From Rhizobium leguminosarum (GTDB lineage Bacteria > Pseudomonadota > Alphaproteobacteria > Rhizobiales > Rhizobiaceae): a stretch of 64,000 bases of DNA. The stretch is from contig NZ_JAGIOR010000002.1 in NCBI RefSeq assembly GCF_017876795.1, positions 124,001-188,000 of the forward strand, written 5' to 3'. The notes under the pieces are model-generated. The model did not search any database. It saw nothing but the letters and a program-made list of their open reading frames with translations, and was not told where the DNA came from. How positions within the stretch are numbered: the stretch's first letter is position 1; every line of letters begins with the position of its first letter. The position numbers and the translations under genes were made by a program. This document shows positions 17,415 to 26,403 of this stretch, piece by piece.

Positions 17415-17915
17415 CTATTCCAGGGGCACGAACAGTCCGAGCTTGACGTCACGCAGCACAACATTGGTGTGCATGCGGCGGATCTGCGCGTTTTCCGCCA
17501 TGATCAGGGCGGCAATATCGTCATAATGCTCGACGTCGCGGGCGGTGACGATCGCGATCAGATCGACCGCGCCGGTGACGTAATAGACCTGCTGGATATG
17601 ATCCTGCTTCTCCGCCCAAAGGCGGAACTTCGCCAGTGCGTCGTAATTATCCCGCTCGATCTCCATCCCGACAATGAACACCATCGATGTTCCCGTCGCC
17701 TTCCGGTCGACGACGGCGACCTCCGCCTTGATGATCCCTTCCTCGCGCAACCGCTTCAACCGCCGCTGCACGGCCGAGACCGACAACCCGATCCGTTCGG
17801 CAATCGTTTCGGCCTTCAGTTGGCAGTCGCGCTGAACGATGTCGAGAATGTCACGGTCAAAGCGATCCAGCTGTTCCATTGTCCAGTCCAATTTCAGTTG
17901 CGGCACTTCATACAT
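17415..17915 (-). CDS. Lrp/AsnC-family transcriptional regulator
   Basis: 166 residues from ATG at 17915, or 154 from a second ATG at 17879, which gives the usual family N-terminus MEQLDRFDRDILD; neither has a strong ribosome-binding site. The helix-turn-helix is 'KAETIAERIGLSVSAVQRRL', followed by the RAM ligand domain with 'YVTGAVDLIAIVTARDVEHY'. Such regulators sense amino acids. It is divergent from an amino-acid ABC importer, and a 21-bp inverted repeat lies between them, so it probably controls that operon and itself. Confidence 0.88.
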   Translation of the reverse strand: MYEVPQLKLDWTMEQLDRFDRDILDIVQRDCQLKAETIAERIGLSVSAVQRRLKRLREEGIIKAEVAVVDRKATGTSMVFIVGMEIERDNYDALAKFRLWAEKQDHIQQVYYVTGAVDLIAIVTARDVEHYDDIAALIMAENAQIRRMHTNVVLRDVKLGLFVPLE

Positions 17916-17945
17916 TCTGCCGCATTCGATGCGCGAGGAAGATTA

Positions 17946-17966
17946 TTTTGCACATAATATGCAAAA
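17946..17966. promoter_or_regulatory. Inverted repeat, probable Lrp-type operator
   Basis: TTTTGCA and TGCAAAA are perfect 7-bp arms around an AT-rich 7-base centre (CATAATA). It lies 31 bp from the longer regulator start and 76 bp from the ABC ATPase start. Lrp/AsnC sites often have such spaced dyads with AT-rich centres. Confidence 0.65.
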
Positions 17967-18041
17967 GAGGTGATAATTGCGCGAAAAAACCGCGTTGATT
18001 TATCATTATCCTTCGCAAATTCAGTTCAGCCGGACCCATGC

Positions 18042-18821
18042 ATGTCGGATCAACCCTTTCCTACTCTTCGCGTCGAAGATCTCCATAAAAGCTTCGGCTC
18101 GCAACAGGTTCTCAAGGGTATCTCGGCTGAGGCTCACAAGTCGGATGTGATTTCGATCATCGGCTCGTCGGGCTCCGGCAAGAGCACCTTTCTTCGGTGC
18201 ATCAATTTTCTGGAAACGCCGGATCGCGGCCGCATTGCGGTGAACGGCGAGGAAGTCGGGCTGAAAGTCGGCCGTGGCGGCCGGCTGCAACCGCAGAGCT
18301 GGCGGCAGATCGAACGGCTGCGGACAGGGCTCGGCATGGTCTTTCAGAGTTTCAATCTCTGGGCCCATCGCACCGTGCTGGAAAACGTCATCGAAGCGCC
18401 GGTGCATGTCATAGGCATTTCAAAGCGCGAGGCGATCGAAAAGGCCGAAGCCCTGCTCCACAAGGTCGGGCTGTTCGACAAGCGCGACGCCTATCCCGCC
18501 TTCCTGTCCGGCGGTCAGCAGCAGCGCGCGGCAATTGCGAGGGCGCTGTGCGTCGACCCCGCCGTCATGCTGTTCGACGAGCCGACATCGGCGCTCGATC
18601 CGGAGCTGGTCGGCGAGGTCCTCAAGGTCATCCGCGATCTGGCGGAAGAAGGCCGGACCATGCTGATCGTCACGCATGAAATGCGCTTCGCTCGGGACGT
18701 CTCGAGCCGTGTTCTCTTCCTGCATCAGGGACGGATCGAGGAGGAAGGGCCACCGGAGCAGATATTCGGGGCGCCCGTCAGCGCTCGCTGCCGGGAATTC
18801 ACCCGTCTCGGCGCCCACTGA
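18042..18821 (+). CDS. Polar amino-acid ABC transporter ATP-binding protein (HisP/GlnQ type)
   Basis: 259 residues. Walker [10 protein letters not shown], signature '[15 protein letters not shown]', Walker B '[14 protein letters not shown]' and '[15 protein letters not shown]' are all intact and typical of polar amino-acid importers. An insertion around '[20 protein letters not shown]' also occurs in HisP-type ATPases. The start is ATG at 18042; no strong ribosome-binding site is seen. It is the first gene of a five-gene operon with binding protein, two permeases and a methyltransferase. Confidence 0.88.
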   Translation: MSDQPFPTLRVEDLHKSFGSQQVLKGISAEAHKSDVISIIGSSGSGKSTFLRCINFLETPDRGRIAVNGEEVGLKVGRGGRLQPQSWRQIERLRTGLGMVFQSFNLWAHRTVLENVIEAPVHVIGISKREAIEKAEALLHKVGLFDKRDAYPAFLSGGQQQRAAIARALCVDPAVMLFDEPTSALDPELVGEVLKVIRDLAEEGRTMLIVTHEMRFARDVSSRVLFLHQGRIEEEGPPEQIFGAPVSARCREFTRLGAH

Positions 18822-18867
18822 TGCGTCTACGCCCTCAGCAACAACGCAAACCAGGAGAATCCCGCGA

Positions 18868-19641
18868 ATGAAACTGCTCCCCACGCTTTTCGCCGGCGCA
18901 GCACTAGTGCTTTCCGCCGTCACCGCACAGGCCGAAGTCCGCTTCGGCGTCATGAACGAATCCTATCCGCCCTTCTTCGCCAAGGACGCTTCTGGCCAGT
19001 GGCAGGGATGGGAAATCGACCTGATGAACGCCGTCTGCGAAGAGATGAAAGAGAAATGCTCGATCGTCGAGATTTCCTGGGATGGTCTCATTCCGGCTCT
19101 CCAGAGCAAGAAGTTCGATGTGATCTGGTCGTCGATGTCGAACACCGCCGAACGCTCGAAGGTGATCGATTTCACCGACAAATATTACAATACGCCGAGC
19201 ACTCTGATCGGCCCCAAGGACCAGAAGCCGGGCGCCACTGCCGAGGACGTGAAGGGCAAGACGATCGGCATCCAGGTGTCGACGATCCAGTCGGAATATT
19301 ACAAGAAGTATTTTGCAGGCGCTGCCGAGGAAAAGACCTACCAGACGCTCGACGAGGCTTTCCAGGATCTCGCCTCCGGCCGTATCGACTACGTCTTCGG
19401 TGATTCCCTGGCGCTCGACGCGTTCCTGAAAAGCGACGGCGGCAAGGATTGCTGCGCCAAGATGGGTGATGTCGCCGACGACAAGGAGATTCTCGGAGCC
19501 GGCGTTTCGGGCGGGTTGCGCAAGGAAGATACAGAGCTGAAAGCCAAGCTGAATGCGGCGATCGCTGCCGTTCGCGCCAATGGCCAGTATGACGCCATCA
19601 ACAAGAAATACTTCGATTTCGATATCTACGGCGCGAAGTAA
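18868..19641 (+). CDS. Amino-acid ABC transporter substrate-binding protein
   Basis: 257 residues with a signal peptide ending near AQA-E at residue 22. The mature protein is a family-3 (type-II fold) binding protein: 'VRFGVMNESYPPFFAKDASGQ', 'WEIDLMNAVCEEMKEKC', 'FDVIWSSMSNTAERSKVIDF' and 'YFDFDIYGAK' at the C-terminus. Four cysteines (about 65, 71, and a CC pair near 196) could form disulfides in the periplasm. AGGAGAA precedes the ATG. The likely ligand is an amino acid; the methyltransferase downstream suggests S-methylmethionine or methionine. Confidence 0.85.
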   Translation: MKLLPTLFAGAALVLSAVTAQAEVRFGVMNESYPPFFAKDASGQWQGWEIDLMNAVCEEMKEKCSIVEISWDGLIPALQSKKFDVIWSSMSNTAERSKVIDFTDKYYNTPSTLIGPKDQKPGATAEDVKGKTIGIQVSTIQSEYYKKYFAGAAEEKTYQTLDEAFQDLASGRIDYVFGDSLALDAFLKSDGGKDCCAKMGDVADDKEILGAGVSGGLRKEDTELKAKLNAAIAAVRANGQYDAINKKYFDFDIYGAK

Positions 19642-19653
19642 GCAGTCTCGGCG

Positions 19654-20379
19654 ATGGCGACCACGCAACAAGGCATTCTGGACCTGCTGTCTCCCTATCC
19701 TCCGGGATGGGGCGGCGTTCTTTTGACAGGTGCAGTCTCCACGGTCGCCATCTCCGCCTGCGCCTTCGCGATCGGCCTGCTGCTCGGCACGGGCGGGGCG
19801 CTTGGAAAACTTTCCGGCAATCGCGCGCTGCGCCTGCTGCTCGATCTCTACACCACGACAATCCGCGCGGTTCCCGAGCTGATCCTGATCGTCGGCCTCT
19901 ATTACGCCGGCACCGATGGTCTCAATCGGCTGCTGGCGGCATTGGATCTGCCGCCGATCAATGTGAACGGTTTCGTCGCGGCCGTCGCCGTGCTCGGCTT
20001 CGTCCAGGGTGCCTATATGACCGAGGTGCTGCGCGGCGCAATCCTTGCCATTCCCATCGGCCAGATCGACGCGGCCAAGGCTTTCGGGATGGGGCCGATG
20101 CTGCGGTTCCGCCGCGTCCTGCTGCCGGCGCTCTTGCCGAACGCACTGCCGGGGCTTGCCAATCTGTGGATGTCGGTCACCAAGGACAGCGCGCTGGTCG
20201 CGGTCGTCGGCTACCAGGAGCTGGCACTGGCCACCCGCCTCGCCGGGGCGAGCACCAAACACTACTTCGTGTTTTTCCTGGCTTCGGCTCTTCTCTACCT
20301 CGCCATCACGCTCGTCTCCAACGTCGCCTTCAAACTGATCGAGGCGCGGGTGCGGCGGGGACAGCCGCGCCTTGCCTGA
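19654..20379 (+). CDS. Amino-acid ABC transporter permease (HisQ type)
   Basis: 241 residues with about five membrane spans. The coupling loop 'EVLRGAILAIPIGQIDAAKAFG' carries the conserved EAA-type motif of polar amino-acid permeases, and 'TTTIRAVPELILIVGLYY' is the family N-terminal signature. It begins 12 bp after the binding-protein stop and pairs with the next permease as a heterodimer. Confidence 0.86.
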   Translation: MATTQQGILDLLSPYPPGWGGVLLTGAVSTVAISACAFAIGLLLGTGGALGKLSGNRALRLLLDLYTTTIRAVPELILIVGLYYAGTDGLNRLLAALDLPPINVNGFVAAVAVLGFVQGAYMTEVLRGAILAIPIGQIDAAKAFGMGPMLRFRRVLLPALLPNALPGLANLWMSVTKDSALVAVVGYQELALATRLAGASTKHYFVFFLASALLYLAITLVSNVAFKLIEARVRRGQPRLA

Positions 20380-20391
20380 AGAAAGCGTCCC

Positions 20392-21081
20392 ATGAATTTC
20401 AGCTGGATCTCTTCCTATTGGCCGCTGCTTCTGACCGGCGCCTGGCAGACCGTTTCGCTGCTGGTGATTTCCGTGGTGTTCGGCTTTGCCATCGCCATCG
20501 GTCTCGCCTTTGCGCAGGTCAGCGGCGGCAGGCTGACGCGGCTGCTGGCCCGCAGCTACTGCACCTTCTTCCGCGGCACGCCGCTGCTGATCCAGCTGTG
20601 GCTTCTCTATTACGGCGTCGGCTCGCTGCTGCCCATGGTCCCCGGCATTCGCCAGAGCCTGTTCTGGCCGATCCTGCGCGAGGGCTTCTTCTTCGCTGCC
20701 GTCAGTTTCACGCTGAACTATGCGGCCTATGAGGCGGAGGTATTGCGCGGCGCGCTGCTTGCCGTTCCCAAAGGCGAGCTGGAAGCTGGCCGGGCCTTCG
20801 GCCTGTCGCCATGGAAGCTCGTCCGCCGCATCTGGCTGCCGCGCGCCATTCGCATCGCTCTGCCGACCATTGCCGGAGAGATCGTCATGCAGCTCAAGGC
20901 GACGCCGCTCGCCTTTACGGTGACGGTGATGGATCTCTACGCCGTGGCCAATAAGGTTCGCCAGGACACGCTGCTGGTCTATGAGCCGCTGCTTGTCGTC
21001 ACCTTCTTCTATCTCGCTTTGACCGCAGTGATCGCCCGCGTCTTTCGAGGTCTCGAAGCGCAGGTGCCGGTTCGTCGCTAG
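20392..21081 (+). CDS. Amino-acid ABC transporter permease (HisM type)
   Basis: 229 residues with about five membrane spans. 'FFRGTPLLIQLWLLYYGVG' and 'EVLRGALLAVPKGELEAGRAFG' are the usual HisM-type landmarks. It starts 12 bp after the first permease and completes the importer of the Lrp-linked operon. Confidence 0.86.
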   Translation: MNFSWISSYWPLLLTGAWQTVSLLVISVVFGFAIAIGLAFAQVSGGRLTRLLARSYCTFFRGTPLLIQLWLLYYGVGSLLPMVPGIRQSLFWPILREGFFFAAVSFTLNYAAYEAEVLRGALLAVPKGELEAGRAFGLSPWKLVRRIWLPRAIRIALPTIAGEIVMQLKATPLAFTVTVMDLYAVANKVRQDTLLVYEPLLVVTFFYLALTAVIARVFRGLEAQVPVRR

Positions 21082-21200
21082 GCCGACGAAAAAGGAACCG
21101 GCCATGAACTCCCTCGCGCACCAATCACATGCAATCCGCCCACTTTGTTATGAAAAGCCCGCCGTCGGTGACGGCCGACAGCCTGAATGGAAACCTCTTC

Positions 21201-22109
21201 ATGAGCACGACACGAATTCTCGATGGCGGCATGAGCCGCGAGCTGCTGCGGCTGGGCGCCGAACTGAAACAGCCGGAATGGTCGGCCCTGGCGCTGATCA
21301 ACGCGCCGGACATCGTCCGTGAGGTCCACAAGGAATTCATCGCCGCCGGTTCGCAGGTTATTACCACGAACAGCTATGCGCTGGTGCCTTTCCATATCGG
21401 CGAGGACCGGTTCCAGAAGGACGGGGCGGCGCTGATCCGTCTCGCCGGTCGTTTGGCGCGCGAGGCGGCCGATGCCGCCACCGATCGGAAGGTGCTGGTG
21501 GCCGGTTCGCTGCCGCCGATCTTCGGCTCCTACGAGCCGCAAAATTTTCAGCCTTCACGGGTGCAGGACTATCTCAAGGTGCTGGTCGAAAACCTCGCTC
21601 CGTTCGTCGATGTATGGCTCGGCGAGACGTTGAGCCTGATCGCCGAGGGCGAGGCTGTGCGTCAGGCGGTGGCGGCATCGGGCAAGCCGTTCTGGATCTC
21701 CTTCACCTTGGCGGATGACGAGGCAGACATCGAAACCGGTGAGCCGAAACTTCGCTCCGGCGAAAGCGTCGAGGACGCAGCATCCTGGGCGGTTTCCTCT
21801 GGTGCCGAAGCCTTCCTGTTCAATTGCAGCAAGCCTGAGGTCATGCAAGGTGCGGTGGAGATGGCGGCGCGCGTGTTCCGGAAGACGGACGCCCAGATCG
21901 AAATCGGCGTTTATGCCAATGCTTTCGAAGGCGAACAGGGCGCATCGGCGGCCAATGAAGGCCTGCACGACACCCGCGACGATCTGAACGACGACGCCTA
22001 TTCGCGCTTTGCGTGCTCCTGGGCCGAAGCCGGCGCCACGATCATCGGCGGCTGCTGCGGCATCGGCGCCGCCCATATCCATCGTCTCGGCAAGACGCTT
22101 TTAAGATAG
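21201..22109 (+). CDS. mmuM: Homocysteine S-methyltransferase (zinc-dependent)
   Basis: 302 residues. The zinc-binding cysteines of the family are present: Cys209 in FNCSKPEVM, and Cys285-Cys286 in the terminal GGCCGIG. 'ILDGGMSREL' and 'TTNSYALVPFH' are the usual N-terminal strands. MmuM-type enzymes move a methyl group from S-methylmethionine to homocysteine, yielding two methionines. ATG at 21201 is chosen by family length; the ribosome-binding site is weak, and an ATG further upstream remains possible. Linkage to an amino-acid importer and an Lrp-type regulator suggests uptake and use of plant S-methylmethionine; that substrate is inference. Confidence 0.8.
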   Translation: MSTTRILDGGMSRELLRLGAELKQPEWSALALINAPDIVREVHKEFIAAGSQVITTNSYALVPFHIGEDRFQKDGAALIRLAGRLAREAADAATDRKVLVAGSLPPIFGSYEPQNFQPSRVQDYLKVLVENLAPFVDVWLGETLSLIAEGEAVRQAVAASGKPFWISFTLADDEADIETGEPKLRSGESVEDAASWAVSSGAEAFLFNCSKPEVMQGAVEMAARVFRKTDAQIEIGVYANAFEGEQGASAANEGLHDTRDDLNDDAYSRFACSWAEAGATIIGGCCGIGAAHIHRLGKTLLR

Positions 22110-22126
22110 GCTCGACGTCGATCGGA

Positions 22127-22564
22127 TCATCCGGCTTGAGCGGTCTTCTGCAGCTCGAGGAGAAGCTCGATCAACTTCGGAGCCATCTCCCTTATTTCCG
22201 AGAGATGGGCGGCGCTCAGTCTCATTAGAAGCGTGTCGGCCTTCTCCGTCAGAAGGATCGTCTGACGGCGCCTGTCGGCCGGGTCGGCATGGCGTTCGAC
22301 CAGGCCCGCGTCCGACAGCCGCCCGACAAGCTCGGTCGCCGTATGCGGCGCGATAATCAGCCGCTCGGCCAGCATGCCGATGGTCATGGCATCGCCGCGA
22401 TGGCCTTTGATCGCCAGCAACGCCTGATGCTGCTGTGGAGGCAGCCCTTCCACCTGGGCGGCAGAGGCGCTGAAATCCATGAATTGCCGAAGCGCGAATC
22501 TGAGGTCGGCGAGTGCCTGGTAATCCTCCTGTCTCAGCGCCGGCGCGGTTTTCTTCAAACGCAT
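22127..22564 (-). CDS. MarR-family transcriptional regulator
   Basis: 145 residues from the ATG at 22564, which has GAGGAGA immediately upstream; the frame is open further but without coding character. The winged helix shows 'TIGMLAERLIIAPHTATELV' (recognition region) and the wing 'DPADRRRQTILLTEKA' with the conserved D-x-R-R pattern. No redox-sensing cysteine is present, so this is not a classic OhrR. The gene is divergent from a CLC-type chloride channel and a sharp palindrome lies between them, making autoregulation and control of the channel likely. Confidence 0.88.
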   Translation of the reverse strand: MRLKKTAPALRQEDYQALADLRFALRQFMDFSASAAQVEGLPPQQHQALLAIKGHRGDAMTIGMLAERLIIAPHTATELVGRLSDAGLVERHADPADRRRQTILLTEKADTLLMRLSAAHLSEIREMAPKLIELLLELQKTAQAG

Positions 22565-22692
22565 TCTCCTCTGCCGCAACGGCTGCCAAGGTCGGGAGCC
22601 ATTCCGCCATCCCGAATAGATGGGCACCCGACAGCCGGTCAAGTGAGGCATCTCTGCAGACATTTTCACCTTCATGCCTTCACCCATTGATT

Positions 22693-22711
22693 TATATCGT
22701 ATCACGATATA
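22693..22711. promoter_or_regulatory. MarR-type operator between regulator and chloride channel
   Basis: TATATCGT and ACGATATA are perfect 8-bp arms around a 3-base centre (ATC), a 19-bp dyad. Length and spacing are usual for MarR dimers. It lies 128 bp from the regulator start and 46 bp from the channel start, so it probably represses the channel gene directly. Confidence 0.75.
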
Positions 22712-22757
22712 TGGACGCCGCTCAAGCGTATCCATTTCCGGCGTAGCAGAGGCTTCC

Positions 22758-24569
22758 ATGGCGCAGCATCAACCAAGCAACCGGCCGCATGATTTCACCG
22801 GCGGTCTTTCCCGGCGCGAGGCCGGCGATTTCACCACCGACAGGCGGGTCCTCCTGCTGGTCGGGATGTCTATCATTATCGGCACCGCCGGCGCCTTTGC
22901 GGCCTGGTGTCTCGTCAGCCTGATCGCGCTGGTGACCAATGTCATCTGGTTCGGGCAGATCGGCATTCAGCCCGCCTCTCTGGCCGCCGTGCCGCCCTCA
23001 CTATGGGTGGTGCTGGTGCCGCCGCTCGGCGGGCTGGTCATCGGCCTGATGGCCCGCTTCGGGTCGGAAAAAATCCGCGGCCACGGCATTCCCGAGGCGA
23101 TCGAGGCGATCCTGATCGGCGGCAGCCGGATGTCGCCGAAGGTCGCGGTGCTGAAGCCGCTGTCCTCGGCAATCTCGATCGGAACGGGTGGTCCGTTCGG
23201 CGCCGAAGGGCCGATCATCATGACCGGCGGGGCGATCGGCTCGCTTTTCGCGCAATTCTTTCACATGAGCGCGGCCGAGCGGAAGACGCTGCTGGTGGCG
23301 GGTGCCGCCGCGGGCATGACGGCGATCTTCGGCTCGCCGATCGCCGCGGTCATGCTGGCGGTCGAACTGCTGCTGTTCGAATGGAAGCCACGCAGCTTCA
23401 TTCCTGTCGCCGTTGCCGCCTGCGTGTCGATCTGCTGGCGTCCGCTGCTCTTCGGCACCGACCCGCTGTTTCCGGCGCATTTCCAGGTGGATTTGCCCTG
23501 GTGGGGGATTTTCGCCTGTGCGGCGATGGGCATCATATCGGGGCTACAATCGGGACTGCTGACGACGCTGCTCTATCGGATCGAGGACCTGTTCGAGGCA
23601 TTGCCGATCCACTGGATGTGGTGGCCGATGCTCGGTGGTCTCGTCATCGGTCTCGGCGGCCTGATCGAACCCCGGGCGATGGGCGTCGGCTACGACATCA
23701 TCGACGGCCTGCTCAACAACCGGCTGCTCGCACCGGCGGTACTGTCGATCCTGCTGGTGAAGACCATCATCTGGCTGTTTGCCTTGTCGTCCGGCACCTC
23801 CGGCGGCGTGCTCGCGCCGCTCCTGATCTTCGGCGGCGCGCTCGGCTGGCTGGTCGGCCTCGTCATGCCGGGCAACGATCCGGGCTTCTGGGCGCTGCTC
23901 GGAATGGCGGCGATGATGGGCGGAACTATGCGCGCGCCGCTGACCGGGACCTTCTTTGCGATGGAGATCACCGGCGACGTCAGCACGCTCGTTCCGCTGC
24001 TCGCCGCAACGGTGGTGGCCTATGCCGTCACGGTCCTTCTGCTGCGCCGCTCGATCCTCACCGAGAAGATCGCGCGGCGCGGGCAGCACATCACCCGCGA
24101 ATATGGCGTCGACCCGTTCGAACTGTCGCGGGCAAGGGAGATCATGATCAGCGATGTCGACACGCTTCCGGTCACCATGACCATCGGGGAGGCCTGCGAT
24201 TTCTTCGCCTCTCCAGAGAAGACCCATCGGATCTACCCGGTGGTCGACGCCGCAGGCAGATTGGCGGGCATCGTCTCGCGGGCCGATGCCCTGCTATGGC
24301 AGGGGAAGGCGGATCTGATCCTCCAGACGCTTGCGGACAACGTCACGGACGATTCCGTTCCCGTCGGGCATCCCGATGATACCGTTGCCTTCATCGCCGA
24401 CCTGATGCTGTCGACGGGCGATGGGCGCATTCCGATCGTCGATCCAACATCCGGAAAATTGTGCGGCCTGATCGCCCGCAAAGATCTGCTGCGGCTGCGA
24501 AGTTCCTACCGGTCAGCGGAACTGGACCGGCGGCCCTATCTGACTGCAGGAGCGAAGAGCAAGCCTTGA
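22758..24569 (+). CDS. CLC-type voltage-gated chloride channel/antiporter with two CBS domains
   Basis: 603 residues: about ten to twelve membrane helices to residue 440, then two CBS domains. The anion-selectivity loops are visible as 'GTGGPFGAEGP' (with the gating glutamate of the GxEGP motif) and 'GTSGGVLAP'. The second CBS region contains 'GDGRIPIVDPTSGKLCGLIARKDLL'. Proteins of this family exchange chloride for protons or conduct anions such as fluoride or nitrate; CBS domains bind adenosyl nucleotides. Start ATG at 22758 follows GCAGAGG. Control by the adjacent MarR protein is inferred from the shared operator. Confidence 0.88.
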   Translation: MAQHQPSNRPHDFTGGLSRREAGDFTTDRRVLLLVGMSIIIGTAGAFAAWCLVSLIALVTNVIWFGQIGIQPASLAAVPPSLWVVLVPPLGGLVIGLMARFGSEKIRGHGIPEAIEAILIGGSRMSPKVAVLKPLSSAISIGTGGPFGAEGPIIMTGGAIGSLFAQFFHMSAAERKTLLVAGAAAGMTAIFGSPIAAVMLAVELLLFEWKPRSFIPVAVAACVSICWRPLLFGTDPLFPAHFQVDLPWWGIFACAAMGIISGLQSGLLTTLLYRIEDLFEALPIHWMWWPMLGGLVIGLGGLIEPRAMGVGYDIIDGLLNNRLLAPAVLSILLVKTIIWLFALSSGTSGGVLAPLLIFGGALGWLVGLVMPGNDPGFWALLGMAAMMGGTMRAPLTGTFFAMEITGDVSTLVPLLAATVVAYAVTVLLLRRSILTEKIARRGQHITREYGVDPFELSRAREIMISDVDTLPVTMTIGEACDFFASPEKTHRIYPVVDAAGRLAGIVSRADALLWQGKADLILQTLADNVTDDSVPVGHPDDTVAFIADLMLSTGDGRIPIVDPTSGKLCGLIARKDLLRLRSSYRSAELDRRPYLTAGAKSKP

Positions 24570-24578
24570 TGGTTTTGC

Positions 24579-24601
24579 GAAGGCTGCCGACAGCAGCCTT
24601 C
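24579..24601. terminator. Convergent-gene terminator-like hairpin
   Basis: GAAGGCTGC and GCAGCCTTC form a perfect 9-bp stem around a 5-base loop, just after the channel stop and touching the stop codon of the convergent ABC ATPase gene. On the plus strand it lacks a T-tract; on the minus strand 'AAAACC' follows in complement, giving a short T run. Confidence 0.6.
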
Positions 24602-25370
24602 AATGCAATCCGAACAGATTCAGCAGCTCCTCGCGATGGCGAACGAATTCCGGTGCGCTGCGGTCGCGCGGCCGCGGCAGATCGATGTCGATCAGGCGCG
24701 GTTCGCCGCCCTTCTCCCGTGGCAGGATCAGGATCCGGTCGGCGAGATAGATCGCCTCCTCGAGATCGTGGGTGACGAGAATGGTCGTCACATCCTCATC
24801 GCGCCAGATCCGGGCGAGTTCCTGCTGCATGCCGATCTTGGTCATTGCGTCGAGCGCGCCGAGCGGTTCGTCGAGCAGCAGGATCTCGGGCTGAACGGCC
24901 AGCGCCCGGGCGATCCCGACGCGCTGCGCCATGCCTCCGGAGAGCTGTCGGGGATAGGCCGCCTCGAATTGCTGCAGGCCGACGAGCTTGACATAGTGGC
25001 GTGCCCGCTCCCTCGCCTGCTGACGGGTGAGACCACTTGTTTCCAGCCCGAAAGCGACATTGTCGAGCACATCAAGCCAGGGCAGAAGGCGCGGCTCCTG
25101 GAAGATGACGGCACGCTCTGTGCCGACGCCGCGCACCACCTGGCCATCGACGAGCACCTCTCCGGTGTCGGCATCCTCAAGGCCGGCCAGAACCCTGAGC
25201 AGGGTCGTCTTGCCCGAACCGCTGGCGCCGACAATGGCGAGGCTTTCGCCGGGGCGGATGTGGAGATTGATATCCTTCAGAACCTGCAGCGGCGTGCCGT
25301 TCAACTTGTAGGATTTGGAGAGGCGACGGATTGTCACCTCGCCACGGCGAATGTGCTCAGCAATGCTCAT
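24600..25370 (-). CDS. Sulfonate/nitrate-type ABC transporter ATP-binding protein (SsuB/TauB-like)
   Basis: 256 residues with Walker A GASGSGKTT, 'FQEPRLLPWLDVLDNVAFGL', signature 'LSGGMAQRVGIARAL' and Walker B 'ILLLDEPLGALDAMT'. The 'FQEPRLLPW' stretch is characteristic of the nitrate/sulfonate/taurine ATPase group. It is the last gene of a four-gene operon and drives import with the permease and binding protein upstream. The start lies 9 bp after the binding-protein stop. Confidence 0.86.
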   Translation of the reverse strand: MSIAEHIRRGEVTIRRLSKSYKLNGTPLQVLKDINLHIRPGESLAIVGASGSGKTTLLRVLAGLEDADTGEVLVDGQVVRGVGTERAVIFQEPRLLPWLDVLDNVAFGLETSGLTRQQARERARHYVKLVGLQQFEAAYPRQLSGGMAQRVGIARALAVQPEILLLDEPLGALDAMTKIGMQQELARIWRDEDVTTILVTHDLEEAIYLADRILILPREKGGEPRLIDIDLPRPRDRSAPEFVRHREELLNLFGLH

Positions 25371-25379
25371 CTCGGTTCC

Positions 25380-26363
25380 TCAGTTGCTTGCCGGCTTGGC
25401 ATCGGCCGTGAAGAGGATGTCCTTGGCCGCCAGCTGACCTTGCTTCAGCTTGCCTTCGCGAACCAGGACGTCGATCCAGAACTGGATGTCGCGCTCGACC
25501 GGCAGGCCGCCGGCGCGTACGCCATAGCCGCGGAAGTATTGCGCGATGTCGGCGTTCTCACCACGCTCGCTGAGCGCCTTGGCCAGGATTTTTTTGGTTT
25601 CCTCAGGATGTTCGCGGGCATAATCGAGGGCGCGGGCCGATTGCTCGACGAAAATCTTCGCTGCCTCGGGATGTTGCTGGATGAAATCACGGCGCAGGAC
25701 TACGAAGCCGCCGGCAATGTCGCCGAGCACGTCGGTATCGTCGAAGACCGCGCGCAGGCCGCCATTTTTGAGCGCCGCACCCTCGAAGGTCGTCTGCCAA
25801 TAGCCGAAGGCGGCAATATCGACCTGCTTGGAGCGCAGCACCTGTTCGAGCTGCGGGCCGGGAACGACGATCTGATTGGCGGAGTCGCTCGGCAGGCCGA
25901 CGGAATGCAAGGCCTCGCGGATGGTATAGTCGAGATGGGCGCCGAGTGTGTTGACGGCGATGCTCTTGCCGACGATGTCCTTGATGCTCTTGATCGGGCT
26001 GTCTTCCAGCACGTAGAAGGTCGACTGCACCTCGTCATTGATGCCGTTCGACGGATAGGCGGCGACGAAGTCATTGCCGCCGATGATCGAATTCAGCACG
26101 GCGGAGGTGGCCGCACTGCCGATCTCGACATCACCCGATGCCAGGGCGATCAGAGAGGCCGGCCCGCCTTGAGCATAACCGACATTTTCAAACGTGATGC
26201 CGGTGCCCTTGAAATAGCCGAGCTCGTCGGCGAGCTCATGGGCGGCAAGACCACCTTGGCTGGCGAGGTAGCGCAGCTTGACCGTGTCGGCGGCTGCGGC
26301 CGGCGCGGCAAGACCGAGCGCGATGACGGCCGGCAGGAGAAGGTTGCGGGGATGAAACGTCAT
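25380..26363 (-). CDS. Sulfonate/nitrate-type ABC transporter substrate-binding protein
   Basis: 327 residues with a signal peptide (MTFHPRNLLLPAVIALGLAAPAAAA) cleaved near residue 23. The mature part belongs to the SsuA/NMT1-like family: 'LRYLASQGGLAAHELADELG', 'GSAATSAVLNSIIGGNDFVA', 'FGYWQTTFEGAALKNGG'. Such proteins bind alkanesulfonates, taurine or similar. ATG at 26363 is chosen for the signal peptide; the upstream extension is out of character. It lies between the permease and ATPase genes of the operon. Confidence 0.85.
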   Translation of the reverse strand: MTFHPRNLLLPAVIALGLAAPAAAADTVKLRYLASQGGLAAHELADELGYFKGTGITFENVGYAQGGPASLIALASGDVEIGSAATSAVLNSIIGGNDFVAAYPSNGINDEVQSTFYVLEDSPIKSIKDIVGKSIAVNTLGAHLDYTIREALHSVGLPSDSANQIVVPGPQLEQVLRSKQVDIAAFGYWQTTFEGAALKNGGLRAVFDDTDVLGDIAGGFVVLRRDFIQQHPEAAKIFVEQSARALDYAREHPEETKKILAKALSERGENADIAQYFRGYGVRAGGLPVERDIQFWIDVLVREGKLKQGQLAAKDILFTADAKPASN

Positions 26364-26403
26364 GACGTGTCCTTTTCGGAAGAGGAAAATCGGGGGAAGC
26401 AGG

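Noticed and set aside
18904..21105. A very long open frame (over 700 codons) on the minus strand
   Set aside because: It is antisense to the binding-protein and permease genes, is rich in Asp, Arg, Gln and His as expected of a high-GC shadow frame, and shows no domain.
21082..21200. Possible SAM-type riboswitch upstream of the methyltransferase gene
   Set aside because: The gap is short and I could not draw the conserved pairing or core bases of any SAM riboswitch class.
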